Assembly (NCBI GenBank): GCA_964586235.1
Contig: CAZPIO010000007.1
Location: 1 to 64,000, forward strand
Length of the DNA: 64,000 bases
Source of the DNA: JAUCQB01 sp964586235
GTDB lineage: Bacteria; Planctomycetota; Phycisphaerae; UBA1845; PWPN01
Reading direction: 5' to 3'
Shown here: piece after piece, positions 44,557 through 54,280 of the stretch
Layout of the letters: the number at the start of each line of letters is the position of its first letter
How positions within the stretch are numbered: the stretch's first letter is position 1
Position numbers and translations under genes: made by a program
The notes under the pieces: generated by a model
The model's input: the letters and a program-made list of their open reading frames with translations, nothing else
Database searches by the model: none
Told to the model about the DNA's origin: nothing

Positions 44557-45033
44557 GTTTCTTTTCTCTCCAGTTGCTTCCCGGATAGCTGTCGACCCTT
44601 GTCTCGATTCGTGGCCGGCGCCAATCGGTTGGCAGGCCGGCTCGGCCCCCCGTGAGTCAGGTTTTCAGGTCCCGCGAGGGGAGCGAAAACCCTACCGGCC
44701 TATCGTCAAACCACCGAAATGGCTTGAATGGACCATGGTCCATGGTCCGGATAAGCCGCCCGGTGGCAGCCGTCAGCCGGGCCCGCGGGTCGAAACCGCA
44801 ACAGCCTACCAAGAATCGGCTGCGGATCGCCGGTCCTTGCGGAATGGATGATTTGTCAAGCCTTGACGTCAATACCGCAAGATATCAAATTGGGCAGGAA
44901 TGGGGCGTGTAGAAAGACTGCCGCCGAAGCGCGTTATGCTTCGCGGCTGCTTGGGCCGAGTCCCTGGGCTCAAAAGCCGCATAAGACGGGATCATCGGCT
45001 GGGTCGAACGGATTGTCTGCGTGTGGCCCCGTG
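44557..45033. other. 477-base intergenic region
   Basis: This lies between the HDOD-GGDEF gene (leftwards) and the 3' end of glyQS. I see a few short palindromes such as GACCATGGTCC and no gene. A TTGACG at about 44864 has no acceptable -10 at normal spacing. Confidence 0.45.
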
Positions 45034-46449
45034 CTACACGGCCAGCTTCTCGACCAGGTACTCGACGACTCGGCTCTTGTCGATGCGGATCTGCTGGCCG
45101 GTATCGCGGTCGCGCACGGTGACCGTGCCGTCCTCCTTGGTCTGGCCATCGATGGTGAAGCAGTAGGGGGTGCCCGCCTCGTCCATGCGGGCGTAACGCT
45201 TGCCGATCGAGGCCTTGGCGTCGTACTGGGCGGGCCAGCGTTTTCGGACCTCGCGGTAGATCGGCTCGGCGATCTCGGGCAGCCCGTCCTTGTTAACCAG
45301 CGGGAAGAAGGCCGCCTTGATCGGTGCCAGCCGCGGGTGGAACTTCATCAGCTCCGGGCTCGGCCGTGACTCATCGACCGTGTACGCTTCGCAGATGAAC
45401 GCCAGCGTGCCCCGATCGGCCCCGGCCGACGGCTCGATGACATGCGGCACGAACCGCTCCTTCCGCTCGTCGTCAAAGTAGCTGAGGTCCTTGCCGCTGC
45501 CCTTCCACTTGGGCTTGCCGTCCGGGCCGAGGTCCACGACGAGCTGGCCGTCCTTGTTGACCAGCTTGCCCTCCATGTGGCTGCGGAGATCGAAGTCGCC
45601 GCGATGAGCGACACCCTCGAGCTCGCCGAAATCGCCCTCGGCCAGGAAGGGGAACGCGTACTCGATGTCGCTGGTGCCGCAACTGTAGTGGCTCAGCTCG
45701 TCCTTGTCGTGCTCGCGCAGGCGGAGCTTGTTGCTGGCCAAGCCGAGGCCGGTGTACCAGTTGAACCGCGTGTCCCGCCAGTACTCGTACCACTTGTTCG
45801 ACTCGCTCGGATGGCAGAAGAACTCGATCTCCATCTGCTCGAACTCGCGCGAGCGGAAGGTGAAGTTCCGCGGCGTGATCTCGTTGCGGAAGCTCTTGCC
45901 GACCTGGGCGATGCCGAAGGGGATCTTGATCCGCGTGCTGTCGCAGACGTTCTTGAAATTCACGAAGATGCCCTGGGCGGTCTCGGGGCGGAGGAAGGCC
46001 CGGTTGGCCTCGTCCTTGATCGGACCGGGGTAAGTCTCAAGCATCAGGTTGAACTCGCGGGGTTCGGTCAACTCGCACTTGTCGTGCTCACCCGGGTGCT
46101 TGCTTGGCTTCATCGGGCACTGCATCTCCTTGAGCTGATCCGCGCGGAAGCGAGCTTTGCATGCCTTGCAGTCCACCATCATGTCGCTGAACAGGTCGTA
46201 GTGTCCGCTGCACTTCCACACCTGCGGGTGCATGATGATCGAGCAGTCGAGGCCGACCATGTCCTCGCGGTCCTGCACCATGTCCTTCCACCAGGCGTCC
46301 TTGATGTTCCGCTTGAGCTCGACGCCCAGCGGGCCGTAGTCCCAGAAGCCGTTGATGCCGCCGTAGATCTCGCTGCTCTGAAAGATGAACCCGCGCCGCT
46401 TGCACAAGGCCACAATCTTATCCATCACGCTGCCGGTCGGTGCTGCCAT
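45034..46449 (-). CDS. glyQS: Glycyl-tRNA synthetase (class II, alpha2 type)
   Basis: This encodes 471 residues. It charges tRNA-Gly. ATG 46449 follows GGAAGGA; GTG 46452 directly before it is possible. Motif 1 region GFWDYGPLGVELKRNIKDAW, motif 2 FRNEITPRNFTFRSREFEQM and motif 3 VIEPSAGADRGTLAF are intact. A CKAC plus C-rich insertion (MQCPMKPSKHPGEHDKCE) resembles a zinc module. The single-chain alpha2 form is that of archaea, eukaryotes and a subset of bacteria, rather than the alpha2-beta2 form (glyQ plus glyS) of most bacteria. A promoter lies at 46500-46527. Confidence 0.95.
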   Translation of the reverse strand: MAAPTGSVMDKIVALCKRRGFIFQSSEIYGGINGFWDYGPLGVELKRNIKDAWWKDMVQDREDMVGLDCSIIMHPQVWKCSGHYDLFSDMMVDCKACKARFRADQLKEMQCPMKPSKHPGEHDKCELTEPREFNLMLETYPGPIKDEANRAFLRPETAQGIFVNFKNVCDSTRIKIPFGIAQVGKSFRNEITPRNFTFRSREFEQMEIEFFCHPSESNKWYEYWRDTRFNWYTGLGLASNKLRLREHDKDELSHYSCGTSDIEYAFPFLAEGDFGELEGVAHRGDFDLRSHMEGKLVNKDGQLVVDLGPDGKPKWKGSGKDLSYFDDERKERFVPHVIEPSAGADRGTLAFICEAYTVDESRPSPELMKFHPRLAPIKAAFFPLVNKDGLPEIAEPIYREVRKRWPAQYDAKASIGKRYARMDEAGTPYCFTIDGQTKEDGTVTVRDRDTGQQIRIDKSRVVEYLVEKLAV

Positions 46450-46499
46450 CACTCATTCCTTCCAGACAATCACAAATCGTTCAGACCAGAAGATTTGGT

Positions 46500-46527
46500 A
46501 TTGTACCATCGCCTCGGTGAACGCCAA
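46500..46527 (-). promoter_or_regulatory. Promoter candidate for glyQS
   Basis: On the minus strand TTGGCG (46527-46522), a 16-base spacer, then TACAAT (46505-46500). Start near 46493, leader about 44 bases. Confidence 0.55.
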
Positions 46528-46661
46528 AGCGAGCCGTGGTCGCGAGGCGGCGCAGAAACGCGTGCACAAAACAGCGGGTGTCGGGCCACAGGGTGTGAGG
46601 ATCGCCGATGGAAGAGTTCACGCCTGCTTTGGGCGTGCCCCGGAGGGGCAACAGATTGTAG

Positions 46662-46813
46662 CCAGGGGCAGAGCGCAGCGCCGCCCCTGGTTGAGATCAT
46701 CACGAAGCCAGGACCGCTCCGGCAGGAGCGGCGGATTCGTCCGCCCCGCTTCGGGGGCGGTTGGGTGTCGAGGAAGGCTGGCTTCCAGGGGTTTCGCTTC
46801 GCTTCACCCCTGG
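46662..46813. repeat. Array of four hairpins between glyQS and the LOG gene
   Basis: CCAGGGGC/GCCCCTGG (46662-46690), CCGCTCC/GGAGCGG (46714-46731), CCGCCCC/GGGGCGG (46741-46760) and CCAGGGGT/ACCCCTGG (46785-46813) lie head to tail in a 396-base gap. The first and fourth share their arms. There is no gene. They are 3' of the LOG gene and may work as its transcription end. Confidence 0.8.
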
Positions 46814-46845
46814 CTACGTTCCTTGGCTCCTTCGGAGCCGAGGGC

Positions 46846-47463
46846 TCACCTGCCTGTTCGCGGGATCGGTATCGCCGCACGGGCGATGGCGATGATTTCC
46901 TCCGGCGTGTTGACGCAGTGGACGTGTTTGCCGTGGCTGGGGCGGGCGGCGGTGACGCGTTCGACCGTCGGCTTCCAGAAGTCGCCGACGATGAAGATCG
47001 GGCGTGGGCGGATCAGCTTCTTGGCGACGTACTCCCAGACGATGCCGAACTCGCTGAGCGTCCCGGTGCCGCCTTCCAGGATCACATATCCGGCCGACAT
47101 CTCGATCATCTGTTCGATCCGGCCCAGAACCGTCTTGTGCGAGATCTCGCGGTCGATGTAGCGGTTGGCTTTGAGCGGTCGGCCGCGGTAGTCGCTGAAG
47201 ATGTCGCAGGTCACGCCGATGGTCGAGCCGCCGGCATCCTTGGCACCCTTGGCGCTGGCTTCCATGATGCCGTCGTAGCCGCCGTTGGCCACTACAAAGC
47301 CGGCCTTGGCCAGGGCTCGGCCGATCTCATAGGCCTGTTCGTACAGCGGCTCGCCGGGCTTGGGCGCATAGCTGCCGAAGATACAGATGATGGGCCGGCC
47401 GTCCGGTTTCGAACCGCTGTTCGGCGATAGAACCGTCTCAATCTGGCGTTCCGGTGCGTCCAT
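46846..47463 (-). CDS. LOG-family (lysine decarboxylase-like) nucleotide phosphoribohydrolase-like protein
   Basis: This encodes 205 residues from ATG 47463; an earlier in-frame ATG at 47472 is possible. The Rossmann-like LOG fold is seen as IICIFGSYAPKPGEPLYEQA, VVANGGYDGIMEASAKGAKD, and the active-site motif GGTGTLSEFGIVWEY. The family motif is PGGxGTxxE; here the first residue is Glu (LEGGTGTLSE). Known members cleave cytokinin-type nucleoside monophosphates to base plus ribose phosphate, but this divergence makes the substrate uncertain. It lies 49 bases downstream of the cyclophilin gene on the same strand, so they are probably co-transcribed. Confidence 0.8.
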   Translation of the reverse strand: MDAPERQIETVLSPNSGSKPDGRPIICIFGSYAPKPGEPLYEQAYEIGRALAKAGFVVANGGYDGIMEASAKGAKDAGGSTIGVTCDIFSDYRGRPLKANRYIDREISHKTVLGRIEQMIEMSAGYVILEGGTGTLSEFGIVWEYVAKKLIRPRPIFIVGDFWKPTVERVTAARPSHGKHVHCVNTPEEIIAIARAAIPIPRTGR

Positions 47464-47512
47464 TGCGATCAAACGGTCGCTCGCTTTTTCGGTACAGCGT
47501 CATGCCACCCCC

Positions 47513-48004
47513 TCATGCATCCGGCACTTCCTGGACCGTCACCTTATTGATACGAACGGGCTCGACAGGTGACGACTTTTCGCCGGTGCCGGCGTCGTAT
47601 ACTTTCACGGCCCCTATCTTCTTGAGGACTTCGAGGGATTCATCATCAACAAGCTCGCCAAAGACGGTGTACTTGCCATCCAGGAAGTCGCAACGATCCA
47701 GGCAGATGAAGAACTGGCAGCTTGCCGAGTTGGGGTCGGACGTCCGGGCCATGGACAGCGTACCGGCCTTGTGTGGCTTCTCGTTGAATTCGGCCCGGAG
47801 CCGTCGGGGGCCATTGCCGGTGCCGTCGCCTCGTGGGCAACCGCCCTGGACCATGAAGCCGTCAACGATCCGGTGAAACGTGAGGTTGTCGTAGAAGCCC
47901 TGCCCCGCCAGATCGAGGAAGTTCTCGACATGCTTTGGTGCAACGTCCTCGAAGAACCGGGCTGTCATGGTTCCGAAGTCGGTATCAATCGTGGCTTGTT
48001 TCAT
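47513..48004 (-). CDS. Cyclophilin-type peptidyl-prolyl isomerase
   Basis: This encodes 163 residues. I start at ATG 48004, 8 bases after AAGGA; ATG 48013 is an alternative. LTFHRIVDGFMVQGGCPRGD holds the catalytic Arg region and GTLSMARTSDPNSASCQFFI the substrate pocket, followed by FLDGKYTVFGELVDDE. There is no signal peptide, so it is cytoplasmic and should speed proline isomerisation in folding. The Gly/Asn insert (GDGTGNGPRRLRAEF) is of the bacterial type. Its upstream region is the 353-base divergent gap shared with mltA; a TACAAT box at 48157-48152 may be its -10. Confidence 0.93.
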   Translation of the reverse strand: MKQATIDTDFGTMTARFFEDVAPKHVENFLDLAGQGFYDNLTFHRIVDGFMVQGGCPRGDGTGNGPRRLRAEFNEKPHKAGTLSMARTSDPNSASCQFFICLDRCDFLDGKYTVFGELVDDESLEVLKKIGAVKVYDAGTGEKSSPVEPVRINKVTVQEVPDA

Positions 48005-48357
48005 CTGAAGCATCCTTAACAGGTTTGTGTCCGGGCACGCCCATGTCTTCCGGGGCCGAACTGGCGAAGAACCGTCGGGCGAGGTTTTCCTGTTTTCGGG
48101 CGCCGCTGACGGTTGTCTGTCCCATCGGTTTGCCCCCGAAGGCTCGGAGAGATTGTAGTCGAAGATCGCTTCTGAATGAAGCCCAAACCACCGATAATGA
48201 GGGTGTTCGCTGGTCTGGGGCACAAGGAGCGGCAGCGCAGTAGTTCTGTCAACACACTGGGTCTGATTGCCGACGCCGCACAGCGGAAGCCTGTGCAGCG
48301 GTCTGGCGGTGCCGGTCACGCCGTCGGCCAGCAGGATCGGCCTGGGAGGATGTAGCA
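48005..48357. other. 353-base divergent region between cyclophilin and mltA
   Basis: On the minus strand TACAAT (48157-48152) with TTCATT 17 bases upstream may serve the cyclophilin gene. On the plus strand GGGAGGATG at 48343-48351 is the mltA ribosome-binding site, but I see no good promoter. No gene is present. Confidence 0.45.
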
Positions 48358-49557
48358 ATGTTCAGCAAGCGTCACTGGATCTGGTTTGTTGTCGCGTCCC
48401 TGGTTGCGGGCACCTTCGGATGCAAGAAGGATGGGAAGATCACGCTTCCGCCGGAGCCGCCGGACTACTGGAAGGAGTTGGCTCCGGGCGAGATGGCCCT
48501 GGTCAAGCTCACCGACCCGGCGCAGTTCCCCGATTTCGGCGAAGCCTACAACCATCAGACCAATCTCGAGTACGCCGCCTACAACAGCCTTGAGTACTTG
48601 AACAAGGAATCCTCCAAGAAGTACTTCCCGTATCTGGACATCTCGCACGAGCGGGCGGTGAGGAGCGTGGAGGCGTTCATCCAGGTGCTCAAGGAGGCCA
48701 GGTCGCCCGAGGACATGGACCGGCTGATCAAGGAGCGGTTCGACATCTACATGTCGCGCGGGTGCGACGAGAAGGGCACGGTGCTGTTCACCAGCTATTA
48801 CCGGCCGATCTTCGATGCCCGGCTCCAGCCTGACGCGGAGTTTAAGTATCCGCTGTACAAGCGGCCGGACGACCTCGAGTTGAACGAGGCGAGCATGACT
48901 TACCAGCGCAAGGGCGGTGGGGAGTACCTCACCCGGCCGGATATCGAGCACGGTGCCCTGGCCGGCAAGGGACTGGAGCTCTGCTACCTGCGCGACCGGT
49001 TCGAGGCCTACATCGTGACCGTCCAGGGCTCGGGCAAGCTTAAGCTTCAGGACGGCTCGTTCTTCGAAATCGGCTATGCCGGCGACAACGGCCACGAGTA
49101 CACCTCCGTTGGCCAGCAACTCGTGGAGCGGGGCATGATCCCGCCCAAGGAGCTCTCGCTGGAGGGGCTGATCAAGTTCTTCAAGGAGAACCCGCAGGAG
49201 CTGGACCCGGCGCTGTCGGTTAACAAGCGGTACGTGTTCTTCGTTCCGCGCAAGGGCGGGCCCTTCGGCAGCCTGAACGTACCGGTCTCGCCCTATCGCA
49301 CGGTGGCGACCGACAAGCTGGTGTACCCGCGGGCCTGCGTGGCCTACATTGAGACCATCCTGCCGGCCCGCACCCGCGGTACCGGTGAGATCGCCGACCA
49401 CACGTACATGGCTTTTGCCCTGGACCAGGACACGGGCGGGGCAATCCGTGCGGCCGGCCGCAGTGACCTGTTCATCGGCACCGGTCCCGAGGTCGGCGAA
49501 CTGGCCGGCCGGACCTTCTCCGAGGGCAAGTTGTACTACATCGCCGTGAAGGAATAG
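48358..49557 (+). CDS. mltA: Membrane-bound lytic murein transglycosylase A
   Basis: This encodes 399 residues. MltA cleaves peptidoglycan glycan strands, leaving 1,6-anhydro ends. A lipoprotein signal (RHWIWFVVASLVAGTFGC, Cys22) is followed by the MltA domain: LFTSYYRPIFDARLQPDAEF, VTVQGSGKLKLQDGSFFEIG and YTSVGQQLVERGMIPPKELS. The 3D domain holds ALDQDTGGAIRAAGRSDLFI, with the catalytic Asp. Length and order match the family. Its presence fits the current view that planctomycetes have peptidoglycan. Confidence 0.93.
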   Translation: MFSKRHWIWFVVASLVAGTFGCKKDGKITLPPEPPDYWKELAPGEMALVKLTDPAQFPDFGEAYNHQTNLEYAAYNSLEYLNKESSKKYFPYLDISHERAVRSVEAFIQVLKEARSPEDMDRLIKERFDIYMSRGCDEKGTVLFTSYYRPIFDARLQPDAEFKYPLYKRPDDLELNEASMTYQRKGGGEYLTRPDIEHGALAGKGLELCYLRDRFEAYIVTVQGSGKLKLQDGSFFEIGYAGDNGHEYTSVGQQLVERGMIPPKELSLEGLIKFFKENPQELDPALSVNKRYVFFVPRKGGPFGSLNVPVSPYRTVATDKLVYPRACVAYIETILPARTRGTGEIADHTYMAFALDQDTGGAIRAAGRSDLFIGTGPEVGELAGRTFSEGKLYYIAVKE

Positions 49558-49642
49558 GGTTCGGCCTGGCGGGCCATTCCTGCAAGAAACCTCCGTACGG
49601 CTGGGCGTCCGCAAGGGCCCCGGCCGTTCTCTTATTCTGGGC

Positions 49643-51502
49643 TCAACCGCCTGCCGCCGGAGAACTCGCGGTTGCCGCTCTGGGCGGCGGCCAGAGGACA
49701 GGAGGGGGCTGCCAGATTTCGACGCTGCTGCCGACCGTCGGCGGGGTGAAAGGCACGAAGTGCCCTGCCTTCCATTGCAGCCACCGCAACGACGGATCCT
49801 CAAGGGGAACGGCAAACCGGAACGCGGCCTCTGCCGGGCGGCCATCCGTGGTCACGGCGGTCACCTCGATAACCAGTCCGGTCAGTTCCACGCGCTCGCC
49901 CACCGACATCGGATGATCCTCGCCTCGCAGCAGCCGGCTACCGGCGGTGCTCATGAAGCTGTCCATGGGACGAAGGATCAGGGTGTGTGCGTCCGCGCGG
50001 GAGGCGATCACGGGATACGAGGACGGAGCAAGCACCCTCGTGTGGCGAGGGACTGGCAGTCCTTCGAGTGCCCTGAGAATCGGGAGATAGCCCGCCATGA
50101 CCTCGCTCGGGGCATTGATGATCACGACATGCTGGTTCTCGACGGATTCATCGAACGGAGTCCGTACGCGGAACTGGTCGAGGAACTCCTGCGATCCGAG
50201 TGGATAGCTCACCCGGAGCGGCAGGGCGAGCGGCGCGAGGATGCAGTGAATCACAACGAAGCCCCACGCCAACGGCACCGCGACAAGCCGCCATGACAGG
50301 CTGCTCGGGCGCTGAGCATCCCGACCGAAGACAAAACCGAGAAACTGGGCGAGCAGGCCCATCGCCCCGACGCCGACGAACAGAAGGAGACGATCCATCG
50401 GAAAGGCGGCGCAGACGGGAATGAGAGAGAAGACCATTCCGATCGCCCAGAATCGGGCGGTTCGTTCGCGGCGGAGCAACGGAGTCAGTGCGATCACCAA
50501 CACCGTGAGAAAAACAGCGGCTGCCAGCAGGAGCCGGGTCACGGCCGGAGGCCTCAGTAGCAGGAAGAGATCGGATGGCGGTATCGCCCATTGGCCGAGC
50601 AGCAGGACCGGCCCATAACGCAACACCGAGGCCGCGAACCGGGCGGGCTGGCCGATGGGGTCGACATAGTAGCCGGAATTCATCACCCCGTACCCGAGGC
50701 TCGTCCATAGAATCCGCCAGACCAGGACCACGGTGAGATACGGGGCCAGGCTCATGCATCGTGTCCGCCACGTGCCGCGGTCGACAGCGATGGCGTAAGC
50801 CGCCAGGTACGCGCATGCCCCAATACCCGCCTCGGCCGACAGCAGGCTGAGCCCGAGGAAGAGGGGACCGGCCGCCAGCCCGAGCTTTCGGCCATTCCGC
50901 CGCCAGCGATCGTGCGCCAGAACGGCCAGGATGCCGAAGAACGTGGCCAGCAGGGCATTGCGATCGGCGAGCCAGCCGGCCGGCATGCCGTGAGCATCGT
51001 CGACCGCGTAGAGCAGCGCGGCGGCGCCTGCCACCCAGGCCGTGCTTGCGAGCCGACGATAGAGGCAGGCAACGGCCGCCACGACCGCCCCATACCACAG
51101 AATGCTCTGGGCGTGCATCAGAAGGGCGTTTGCGGGCCACAGCCAGTAGTCCAGGCAGTGAGTCACAACAGTGACCGGACGCCAGAAGACCCCCTTGAAG
51201 CCTGGATAGGTCCACCAGGGGACCAGCCCCATGTCCATTATTTTGAGCGTCCGATCCGGATCGCCGTCGAGAAACCTGAACATTTCCATGGGCGAGCGGA
51301 GGAGGTCCCTGGCATTGCCGGGGCCGAGGATGGCAAACTGGTGGTAATAGTCATCCGTTGCCCATCCTCCGCCGAGCGAGGGGAGGACGAGCAGAATGCC
51401 CAGCAACGCGGCAAGGACCGGCAGGCGGCGGTGAGTCAGCACCGCGTGCCCGAACTTGGCGAGGGCGCCTCGGCGATGGCCGGGCCGGTCGTCACTTGGC
51501 AT
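49643..51502 (-). CDS. Polytopic membrane protein, GT-C-glycosyltransferase-like
   Basis: This encodes 619 residues from ATG 51502; the frame upstream is not protein-like, and no good ribosome-binding site is seen. About ten to twelve membrane segments occupy residues 25-430 (LPVLAALLGILLVLPSLGGG and onwards). The first outer loop has GGWATDDYYHQFAILG; an acidic D-D pair in that loop is the usual catalytic feature of GT-C glycosyltransferases using lipid-linked sugars. The C-terminal 150 residues are a soluble beta-rich domain (RVELTGLVIEVTAVTTDGRP). I would not name a substrate. It is convergent with mltA and divergent from the large secreted protein. Confidence 0.65.
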   Translation of the reverse strand: MPSDDRPGHRRGALAKFGHAVLTHRRLPVLAALLGILLVLPSLGGGWATDDYYHQFAILGPGNARDLLRSPMEMFRFLDGDPDRTLKIMDMGLVPWWTYPGFKGVFWRPVTVVTHCLDYWLWPANALLMHAQSILWYGAVVAAVACLYRRLASTAWVAGAAALLYAVDDAHGMPAGWLADRNALLATFFGILAVLAHDRWRRNGRKLGLAAGPLFLGLSLLSAEAGIGACAYLAAYAIAVDRGTWRTRCMSLAPYLTVVLVWRILWTSLGYGVMNSGYYVDPIGQPARFAASVLRYGPVLLLGQWAIPPSDLFLLLRPPAVTRLLLAAAVFLTVLVIALTPLLRRERTARFWAIGMVFSLIPVCAAFPMDRLLLFVGVGAMGLLAQFLGFVFGRDAQRPSSLSWRLVAVPLAWGFVVIHCILAPLALPLRVSYPLGSQEFLDQFRVRTPFDESVENQHVVIINAPSEVMAGYLPILRALEGLPVPRHTRVLAPSSYPVIASRADAHTLILRPMDSFMSTAGSRLLRGEDHPMSVGERVELTGLVIEVTAVTTDGRPAEAAFRFAVPLEDPSLRWLQWKAGHFVPFTPPTVGSSVEIWQPPPVLWPPPRAATASSPAAGG

Positions 51503-51781
51503 GCGTGGGCCCTGAATGCAAAAGACCAGAAAAATGGTAATTAAACACCATTCCCTCTCCTGTGCCCTTTCCCGGCCGGATCGGCAGGAGTGGCGCCTGG
51601 CTCGGCCCCAAACGCATGCTACCACCACGCCGGCCCATGTCAATCAAGGCGACCCGAGGCCATGGCAGACCCGACCGGCAAGGTCTGGGTCCGGGGGCTG
51701 CAATCGGACACCCGTGATGGTAGAATGGGGGTGGCGGAGGATACCACAATCTGACGAGAACACCCGGACAGGAGACCTGTG

Positions 51782-54223
51782 ATGAACGTGGCTGATAGGC
51801 CTGCGGGATGCAAGCGATGGTGTGAGGGGTTCGGCTTTGTCCTGACCGGCATGCTGGCCTTGGCACTCGGTGGGGGAACCACCCTGGCGGCGGGGACAGT
51901 CAAGGGCATTGCCCGCTATGAGAGGATCACGGGACGTCCGGGGGACTACATTGTGCTGAACGAATGGGACCTATACCTCTCGCCCGACGGCGGCACGACG
52001 ATTGGCGAACGACGGCGGCTGGGGGCCTGCAGCGAATACGGTTCGGCTTGCACGGAGGGTTACTATCAGATCGAGAGCCCTGCCGGCTGGTATACGATCT
52101 ACGTGACACAGCCCATCTTCTACCCCCGACCGACGCTGGTGACCGATGTGCAACTCATCGACGGCCAGACACTGACGGTCGACCCGAAACTGAACGTCGA
52201 CTACTCCTGCTACCACGTCGCCCACAATGACTGGAGCTGGAGCACTGTCTGGTACCAGACATTTGTGGCCACGGGCACCTCGATCAACCGCATCCAGTTC
52301 CTGCTCGCGGGCTACAACGCCGACAGGATCGCGGTCTCTGTTCACCGGGACAACGGCGGCGCGATCACCACTTGGCCGCAGGTTGGCGTCACCAAGACGG
52401 CCGGTGTCGGGACCGGCGACGGCTGGGTTGGCTTTCGCAGCGGAGACATTCCGACCACGCCCTACCAGCGATATGCGGTCAAACTGACCGGCCAGGGCGG
52501 CACGCCCCCGTCGGACTTCGGCATCCGCTGCCGCACCGAGGATGGCAACGGCTACGCCCTTGGGCAGGCCTATGACGCGGCCGGCAATCCCCGCAATCTC
52601 GATCTGCTCGTCAGCGTCTTCAGCGACAACGACGGCACGGTGATTCCGTACCTCGACATGACTGCGGGGCCGGTGGAGGACCTGGCCGGCGGCACGGGCG
52701 TCTGGGGCCAGACGTTCCGCGCGACCGCGGTCTCTCTTGCGGCGGCCGACTGCTTCGTGGCCGGGGGATCGGGCACCTGGGACGTTGATGCGGTGTTCCG
52801 CATCCTGCAGAACGGCCCGGGTGGGGCGCAGGTCGGGCCGACCAAGACGGGGCAGAGCCTGTACCAGTCGATGCCCAACTGCGGCATCATCGGGGTCAGC
52901 TACGCCCCGGGCGAGGTTCCTCTCACACCAGGCAACACATATTTCATCGAAATGTCCCCGGCAGGTGGGTCATCCTCGTTTGCCGCATTCAAGTTCCAGT
53001 CCCAGTCGGAGAACGGCTACCCCTACGGCGCGGCCTACAAGAACGGTGTTCTGCAGGACGGCGTCGATCTGGAAATGACCATCATGGAATACAAGCCCTG
53101 GTATTCGCCGACTCCGGTCAATCCCAGCTTCGAGGACTACGGCGGCAAGCTCGATGGCTGGCGGGTCTTCCGGCCGGACGGCAAAGGGCCGGACAACCCG
53201 CCCCAGAGCAACACCAACCCCTACGAAGTCTACACGACGTTCGGCGACCACTTCGCCGGGAAGATCACCAACTGGGGTTCGATGAACTTCACCCTCGGGC
53301 AGGTCATCGAAGTCGGCAACTACAGCCCGACCAGCAACCACATCGACTGGTCGCTGAACGCCCACGTGCAACTGCACTGCCGGACCGGTGGAGTTGCCGA
53401 GCCGCAGAAGGTACACCAGGTGTGGGAGGTCGGATGGAACGCCGACGGTTCGATGCCCATCTCGGTGAACCGCTGCACCAACTATACCACGATCGCCGCG
53501 ATTGACGGTAGCCACACCGGCAATGATGCCGTTAACTTCCACCCGCTGGCGGGGAGCGGCTTGATCGCGGCGACCGGTCTCAAAGGCGTCGCGCTGCGAG
53601 TGCGGCTGTTCAACGATGCCCCGCGCGAGTGGTCGATGATCAATCTGGACAACGTGAGCTTCACGGCCATCGTGCCCCCGCCGGATGCCGAGCCGATCCT
53701 GGATCCGCCGCAAATCGTGCGGCGAGTCCACATCTGCGAGACCCCGCCGACCGACACGTTCACCATCGCCAACGGCGGCGTCGGGACGCTTGTCTACACG
53801 ATCAAGAGCGACGTCGGCTGGCTGAGCGTGTCGCCGGAGGCAGGTGCTTCGGAGGGCGAGGCCGATCCCATCACGCTGAGCTACAGCATGGAGGGCCTGG
53901 GTGTCGGCCAGCACCCGGCCACGATCACCATCGAGTCCAACGCGTGGAACAGCCCGCATACCGTACCAGTGACGCTCGATATATGGACCGTTCGACCCGA
54001 CTCCGACGCCGACGGGGACGTGGACCAGGAGGACTTCGGGCGGTTCCAGGCCTGTCTCTCCGGGCCGGGCATCATCCAATCCGATCCGGAGTGCCTGTTC
54101 GCCCGCTTCGACGAAGACGAGGACGCGGATGCGGCTGATTTGTCAAGATTTCTGGCCTGTCTGAGCGGCCCCGGTGTCTGTGCCGACCCGGCCTGCGAGA
54201 GTGAGCCGCCACCGTACGAATAG
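51782..54223 (+). CDS. Large secreted protein with BACON-like domain and dockerin-like EF-hand tail
   Basis: This encodes 813 residues. ATG 51782 follows GGAGA; a TAGAAT at 51721 may be its -10, without a good -35. A signal peptide (FGFVLTGMLALALGGGTTLA) precedes repeated beta-sandwich units with Trp/Gly-rich strands (VWYQTFVATGTSINRIQFLL; VWGQTFRATAVSLAAADCFV), probably carbohydrate- or protein-binding. Residues about 650-735 look like a BACON/Ig domain (FTIANGGVGTLVYTIKSDVG). The C-terminus has two calcium-loop units, DSDADGDVDQEDFGRFQACL and DEDEDADAADLSRFLACL, the dockerin-like arrangement common on planctomycete exoproteins. No catalytic domain is visible, so I infer a structural or binding role outside the cell. 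Confidence 0.75.
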   Translation: MNVADRPAGCKRWCEGFGFVLTGMLALALGGGTTLAAGTVKGIARYERITGRPGDYIVLNEWDLYLSPDGGTTIGERRRLGACSEYGSACTEGYYQIESPAGWYTIYVTQPIFYPRPTLVTDVQLIDGQTLTVDPKLNVDYSCYHVAHNDWSWSTVWYQTFVATGTSINRIQFLLAGYNADRIAVSVHRDNGGAITTWPQVGVTKTAGVGTGDGWVGFRSGDIPTTPYQRYAVKLTGQGGTPPSDFGIRCRTEDGNGYALGQAYDAAGNPRNLDLLVSVFSDNDGTVIPYLDMTAGPVEDLAGGTGVWGQTFRATAVSLAAADCFVAGGSGTWDVDAVFRILQNGPGGAQVGPTKTGQSLYQSMPNCGIIGVSYAPGEVPLTPGNTYFIEMSPAGGSSSFAAFKFQSQSENGYPYGAAYKNGVLQDGVDLEMTIMEYKPWYSPTPVNPSFEDYGGKLDGWRVFRPDGKGPDNPPQSNTNPYEVYTTFGDHFAGKITNWGSMNFTLGQVIEVGNYSPTSNHIDWSLNAHVQLHCRTGGVAEPQKVHQVWEVGWNADGSMPISVNRCTNYTTIAAIDGSHTGNDAVNFHPLAGSGLIAATGLKGVALRVRLFNDAPREWSMINLDNVSFTAIVPPPDAEPILDPPQIVRRVHICETPPTDTFTIANGGVGTLVYTIKSDVGWLSVSPEAGASEGEADPITLSYSMEGLGVGQHPATITIESNAWNSPHTVPVTLDIWTVRPDSDADGDVDQEDFGRFQACLSGPGIIQSDPECLFARFDEDEDADAADLSRFLACLSGPGVCADPACESEPPPYE

Positions 54224-54280
54224 CGTTTAAGCCACTCTTTGCCGCTATAGCGGCGGCCGCGTTTCCGGGTGAAGTCGATC

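Noticed and set aside
44860..44900. TTGACG with an AT-rich stretch as a promoter.
   Set aside because: No -10 hexamer at 16-18 bases, and no gene follows on that strand within a reasonable distance.
45442..47430. 662-residue open frame on the plus strand opposite glyQS and the LOG gene.
   Set aside because: It is antisense to glyQS and LOG, both with strong family motifs; its sequence is not protein-like.
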